Shown: positions 61,205-64,000 of the stretch, piece after piece
Layout: every line of letters starts with the position of its first letter
Position numbering within the stretch: the stretch's first letter is position 1
Assembly (NCBI GenBank): GCA_947464275.1
Contig: CANHVU010000005.1
Coordinates: 62,001 to 126,000, forward strand
Source of the DNA: Bacteroidota bacterium
GTDB lineage: Bacteria > Bacteroidota > Bacteroidia > UKL13-3
DNA: 64,000 nucleotides
Direction of reading: 5' to 3'
Notes under the pieces: generated by a model
Database searches by the model: none
The model's input: only the letters and a program-made list of their open reading frames with translations
Told to the model about the DNA's origin: nothing
Translations under genes and position numbers: made by a program

Positions 61205-62410
61205 TTATTCTCCTTTTTCTAAATCATTACTATTTTCAGCCACAAACTCATGTTTGGTATGTATAAACTTTTTGCTCGCAGCCCCTTTACTTCTTATCAA
61301 AGCTACAATCATTAACAAAATAGCTTTAGGCACTGAAAGTGATGCTTGGATAGTTTTTAGATTATAGTATTTTTTAGGTATACCTAAAATATATGAAGTA
61401 CAACAAAATATAAATAATGTAAAAAATAAATAATTAAAAGTAAAGAAATCGAAAAAAATAGTGAGGGCACTTAAGCCTGAAATAGCAATCAATAAAACCC
61501 TTGGCAACAATACTTTTTGCATTGCTTTGTCAAAAAAATCAAAATTTTTATTTACTAATAATTCTATTATTCCATCAAATAATACTTTATTAAAATCAAA
61601 AAACTGAGATGCTATCCACCTTCTGCGTTGATTCATAAATACGTCTGAAGAGGCAACTTTTTCATCAAATACGTAGGCATCACTTTCATATAAAATTTTA
61701 TGCTTATCGCGTAAAAGTAGTATTTCAAGTTCCTTATCTTCAACAGGACTTTCAATACCAAGCATTATATCCTTACAATACTTATACTGAATAACAAAGC
61801 CACTTCCAATTAGGGCTGATGCAACCCCTAAACCTATATGTCCTTTTCTGAAAATATTATTATTGATTTCTTCACTTATACCATCTAAAACGGCAAAAGA
61901 AGTATTAGCATTTTTAGCAGTCCTATGTGCTTGTAGCACCATTTCATTATTCTGAAGACGAGTATTAATTTTTTGTAAAAATTCATATTCCATGATGTTA
62001 TCAACATCAAGAATGCAGCAATAATCGTAGGTTTCGGGAAGAAGTGCTAAAGCTGTGTTTAATGATTTTGCTTTTGTACTGATTTCAAATTGAACAGGAA
62101 TTAATTTAATATCTAAATCTGCTAGTAGGTCTAATGTTTTTTCTTGTAAACTATCAGCAATTACAACTATATCAAAATACTTTTTATCATAACTTTGCTT
62201 AAGCGATTCTATTGCAGTATTTAATATAATTTCATCACTTTTATAAGCAGGAATAAGTATGGCAAATCTGTTATACTTTCCTACAGCTTTTGTAAAATTT
62301 GTTTTTTTGTATAAAAATGCTCCAAATGAATATATCGTAACATAAAATATATTAAACGACAAATACAGTAAAGCAATTAATTCAAGTATAAAAAATAAAT
62401 ATTTAATCAT
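61205..62410 (-). CDS. Membrane glycosyltransferase family 2 (paralogue of 49349-50527)
   Basis: A 401-residue GT2 with an N-terminal helix (about 4-32), DxD-type CCILDVDNIMEYEFL, AHRTAKNANTSFAVLDGISEEINNNIFRKGH, GSGFVIQYKYC and MNQRRRWIASQFFDF (Q-x2-R-W), then C-terminal helices. It closely matches the GT2 at 49349 throughout, so the two are paralogues from a duplication. The next gene follows after four bases. Confidence 0.92.
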   Translation of the reverse strand: MIKYLFFILELIALLYLSFNIFYVTIYSFGAFLYKKTNFTKAVGKYNRFAILIPAYKSDEIILNTAIESLKQSYDKKYFDIVVIADSLQEKTLDLLADLDIKLIPVQFEISTKAKSLNTALALLPETYDYCCILDVDNIMEYEFLQKINTRLQNNEMVLQAHRTAKNANTSFAVLDGISEEINNNIFRKGHIGLGVASALIGSGFVIQYKYCKDIMLGIESPVEDKELEILLLRDKHKILYESDAYVFDEKVASSDVFMNQRRRWIASQFFDFNKVLFDGIIELLVNKNFDFFDKAMQKVLLPRVLLIAISGLSALTIFFDFFTFNYLFFTLFIFCCTSYILGIPKKYYNLKTIQASLSVPKAILLMIVALIRSKGAASKKFIHTKHEFVAENSNDLEKGE

Positions 62411-62457
62411 AGGTATGGTTTACAATCTCAAAAATTTTAGTTCGTTTCAAATTTAAA

Positions 62458-63390
62458 TTATATTATTTGAAAATCATTATAAATAACTCCTTCATTTAAT
62501 GAAATATTATTTCCTTTAAAATTCCATAACACCCCTCTTAAAAAAGGCCAAATTAGATTAAACTCCTTATTTATCAATAAACTTAATAAACCTTTTGGTG
62601 TAGCAATTAAAATAAAAAATATGATACAAGCCAAGTGTTGAAGGCCTTTGGTATTGCGTTTTGTATAAATTAATCTGTTTCGAGTTAAATAGTACGTTTT
62701 CAATGGGCTAGACTTACCGGTAGTCATGGACTCTTTGTGATAAACAACAGAATTACCACAATACCAAATTTCGAAACCTGCTTGTTTTACCCTTTCACAA
62801 AAATCAATTTCCTCGTAATACAAAAAAAACAATTCAGCCATCAATCCAACTTTTTTTATAGCAGCTTTGCTAATTAACATAGCAGCACCGTGAGCTAGAT
62901 TAGTCCTGTAATTCACATTGAATTTTGCATTGTCTTTCTCCATATAGCCAATACCAAAACCTCTTCCTGTATAAAAATTAATGCCTGTATGGCCAGCATA
63001 TTGAATGGTGGAAGGATTACTAAAATATAATAATTTGGAAGATGCAATACCAATATTTTTGTTTTGCTCCATTAAATCAACAATTGGTTCTAAAAAATTC
63101 TTTTGAACCTCTGTATCATTATTTAACAGAAAAAAATATTCACCCTTAGCCTGGCGCAAAGCTAGATTATTACCTGCTGCAAACCCTACATTTTTAGAAC
63201 TTTTAATTAAATTAATTGATGGGTACTTTTCCTTCAGTATATCGGGCGAAGTTGATGAAGCATTATCTACCACAAAAACTTCAATATTTTTATAGGTAAT
63301 TTCAAAAATGGACTTTAGAAATAAATCAGTGATTTCATTCCCATTGAAATTTACAGTAATTATTGATATGAGCGGTTGATTTTCCAACAT
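62458..63390 (-). CDS. Glycosyltransferase family 2 (rhamnosyltransferase-like)
   Basis: A 310-residue GT2 without many membrane helices: ISIITVNFNGNEITD, VFVVDNASSTSP, FFLLNNDTEVQKNFLEPI (D-x-D-like), AHGAAMLISKAAIKKVG and YYEEIDFCERVKQAGFEIWYCG. The C-terminus has a short hydrophobic region (ACIIFFILIATPKGLLSLL). Typical of O-antigen side-chain rhamnosyl or related transferases. Confidence 0.92.
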   Translation of the reverse strand: MLENQPLISIITVNFNGNEITDLFLKSIFEITYKNIEVFVVDNASSTSPDILKEKYPSINLIKSSKNVGFAAGNNLALRQAKGEYFFLLNNDTEVQKNFLEPIVDLMEQNKNIGIASSKLLYFSNPSTIQYAGHTGINFYTGRGFGIGYMEKDNAKFNVNYRTNLAHGAAMLISKAAIKKVGLMAELFFLYYEEIDFCERVKQAGFEIWYCGNSVVYHKESMTTGKSSPLKTYYLTRNRLIYTKRNTKGLQHLACIIFFILIATPKGLLSLLINKEFNLIWPFLRGVLWNFKGNNISLNEGVIYNDFQII

Positions 63391-63409
63391 TTAAATTATT
63401 AATTCACAA

Positions 63410-64000
63410 TTAATTCTCAGCCAATTTTTTGCTTTCATCTGCCAAAAACTCAACATCTAATTTATTCGATATGGTTAAATACACCATACAAATATACATG
63501 ATAGGTCCCATAGGCGATTGTCCGAAGATGGGATTTGCCAAACTAGCGATAATAATTCCTATAAATCCACCATAAACCGCAATCATTTTATAACGCAAAT
63601 CTGGACTACGAAGTTTATAAATATTTTCAAAACCCACCACCAACACATATGATAAACCAAGTAAATGCAGGAATAAACCAACAATACCACTCTGTGCCCA
63701 AATAGATACGAACCAACTATCAGTAGGTAAACTAGCCAACACAGATCCTGGATAAAAACGAATACCAAAAACATCGGTAGTACCAACCCCAGCACCAAAA
63801 GGTTTATTTGTAAGATAATTACTAATTAATTCCTGATTCTTTAATCGAACCATCAAAGAAGCTTCTTTCGGATCCAGCGCTGTTCTAATCCTAAAAATTT
63901 GATAGTTACTACTACCAATATTTGTAAATTTCAGGAATGAAAATAATATTATACCAATTACTAATCCATAAATTAAAGTTGTAAATCGTTTAATCAAAAT
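63410..64000 (-). CDS. O-antigen ligase-like membrane protein (N-terminus cut by the window edge)
   Basis: A frame open to base 64000, so the N-terminus is missing; 196 residues before the stop are visible. It has FRIRTALDPKEASLMVRLKNQE, a motif near NYLTNKPFGAGVGTT, a VLASLPTDSWFVSIWAQSG loop, and then membrane helices (GIVGLFLHLLGLSYVLVVGF, MIAVYGGFIGIIIASLAN). This fits the WaaL/Wzy type that joins or polymerises polysaccharide chains. The TTG at 63997 is not the real start. Confidence 0.85.
   Translation of the reverse strand: MLIKRFTTLIYGLVIGIILFSFLKFTNIGSSNYQIFRIRTALDPKEASLMVRLKNQELISNYLTNKPFGAGVGTTDVFGIRFYPGSVLASLPTDSWFVSIWAQSGIVGLFLHLLGLSYVLVVGFENIYKLRSPDLRYKMIAVYGGFIGIIIASLANPIFGQSPMGPIMYICMVYLTISNKLDVEFLADESKKLAEN

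Noticed and set aside
1-64000. tRNA and rRNA genes
   Set aside because: I scanned by eye for T-loop and anticodon-arm patterns and found no convincing cloverleaf; a tRNAscan-SE run would settle it.

Overview
The window is AT-rich chromosomal DNA from a member of the Bacteroidota. The grounds are several proteins with type IX secretion (T9SS) C-terminal sorting domains, a complete SUF iron-sulfur operon of the Bacteroidota type, a fused alpha-beta 2-oxoacid dehydrogenase E1, promoter-like TTTG/TAnnTTTG pairs, frequent TTG starts, and Omp28-like and beta-barrel surface proteins. I cannot place it below phylum. No rRNA, tRNA, CRISPR array, prophage or insertion sequence is visible.

Layout. 1-5.7 kb: an edge-truncated secreted MORN/VWA protein, a HAD phosphatase (gmhB-like), a polyprenol-phosphate sugar transferase, nadC, xerD, a DUF4159 protein and an Omp28-like lipoprotein. 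5.9-12 kb: rnhB with a TPR gene, etfBA, rlmD, folK, a T9SS protein. 12-17 kb: a photolyase/cryptochrome with a Uma2 nuclease-like gene, a divergent TIGR03643 gene, a PAS/HisKA protein without an ATPase domain, an amino acid permease. 17-28.5 kb: fused E1, lipoprotein, universal stress protein, large Omp28/T9SS protein, recF, a single-domain response regulator, metF, a DUF2256 mini-gene, queE and small hypotheticals. 28.5-35 kb: the SUF operon sufB-(broken four-helix-bundle gene)-sufC-sufD-sufS-sufE-DUF59 on the minus strand. 35-49 kb: psd, a zeta-toxin-like kinase with a tiny overlapping partner, rlmN, a TPR protein, a T9SS protein, an M36 metalloprotease, trpS-ribF, pyrR-pyrB, a XRE regulator. 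49-64 kb: envelope genes (GT2, ZIP transporter, PAP2 phosphatase, methyltransferase, a 1164-residue outer-membrane protein, a frameshifted patatin) and a polysaccharide cluster (GT2, GT4, GT2, GT2, O-antigen-ligase-like) running off the right edge.

Most of the window is core metabolism. The unusual material lies between the genes. The SUF operon spacers hold three unrelated repeat families: 28-nt GACGTTGCATGCAACGTC-type palindromes (one of them in frame inside sufS), AGTACTTAGTTTTTAG runs, and a 35-bp leader found almost unchanged directly before both sufD and the DUF59 gene. Other dispersed elements occur at 8.8, 35.3, 39.4, 52.7, 56.4 and 57.6 kb. Two genes are split by one-base frameshifts (33.2 and 56.7 kb), and two further stretches look like gene remnants (49.0 and 58.7 kb).
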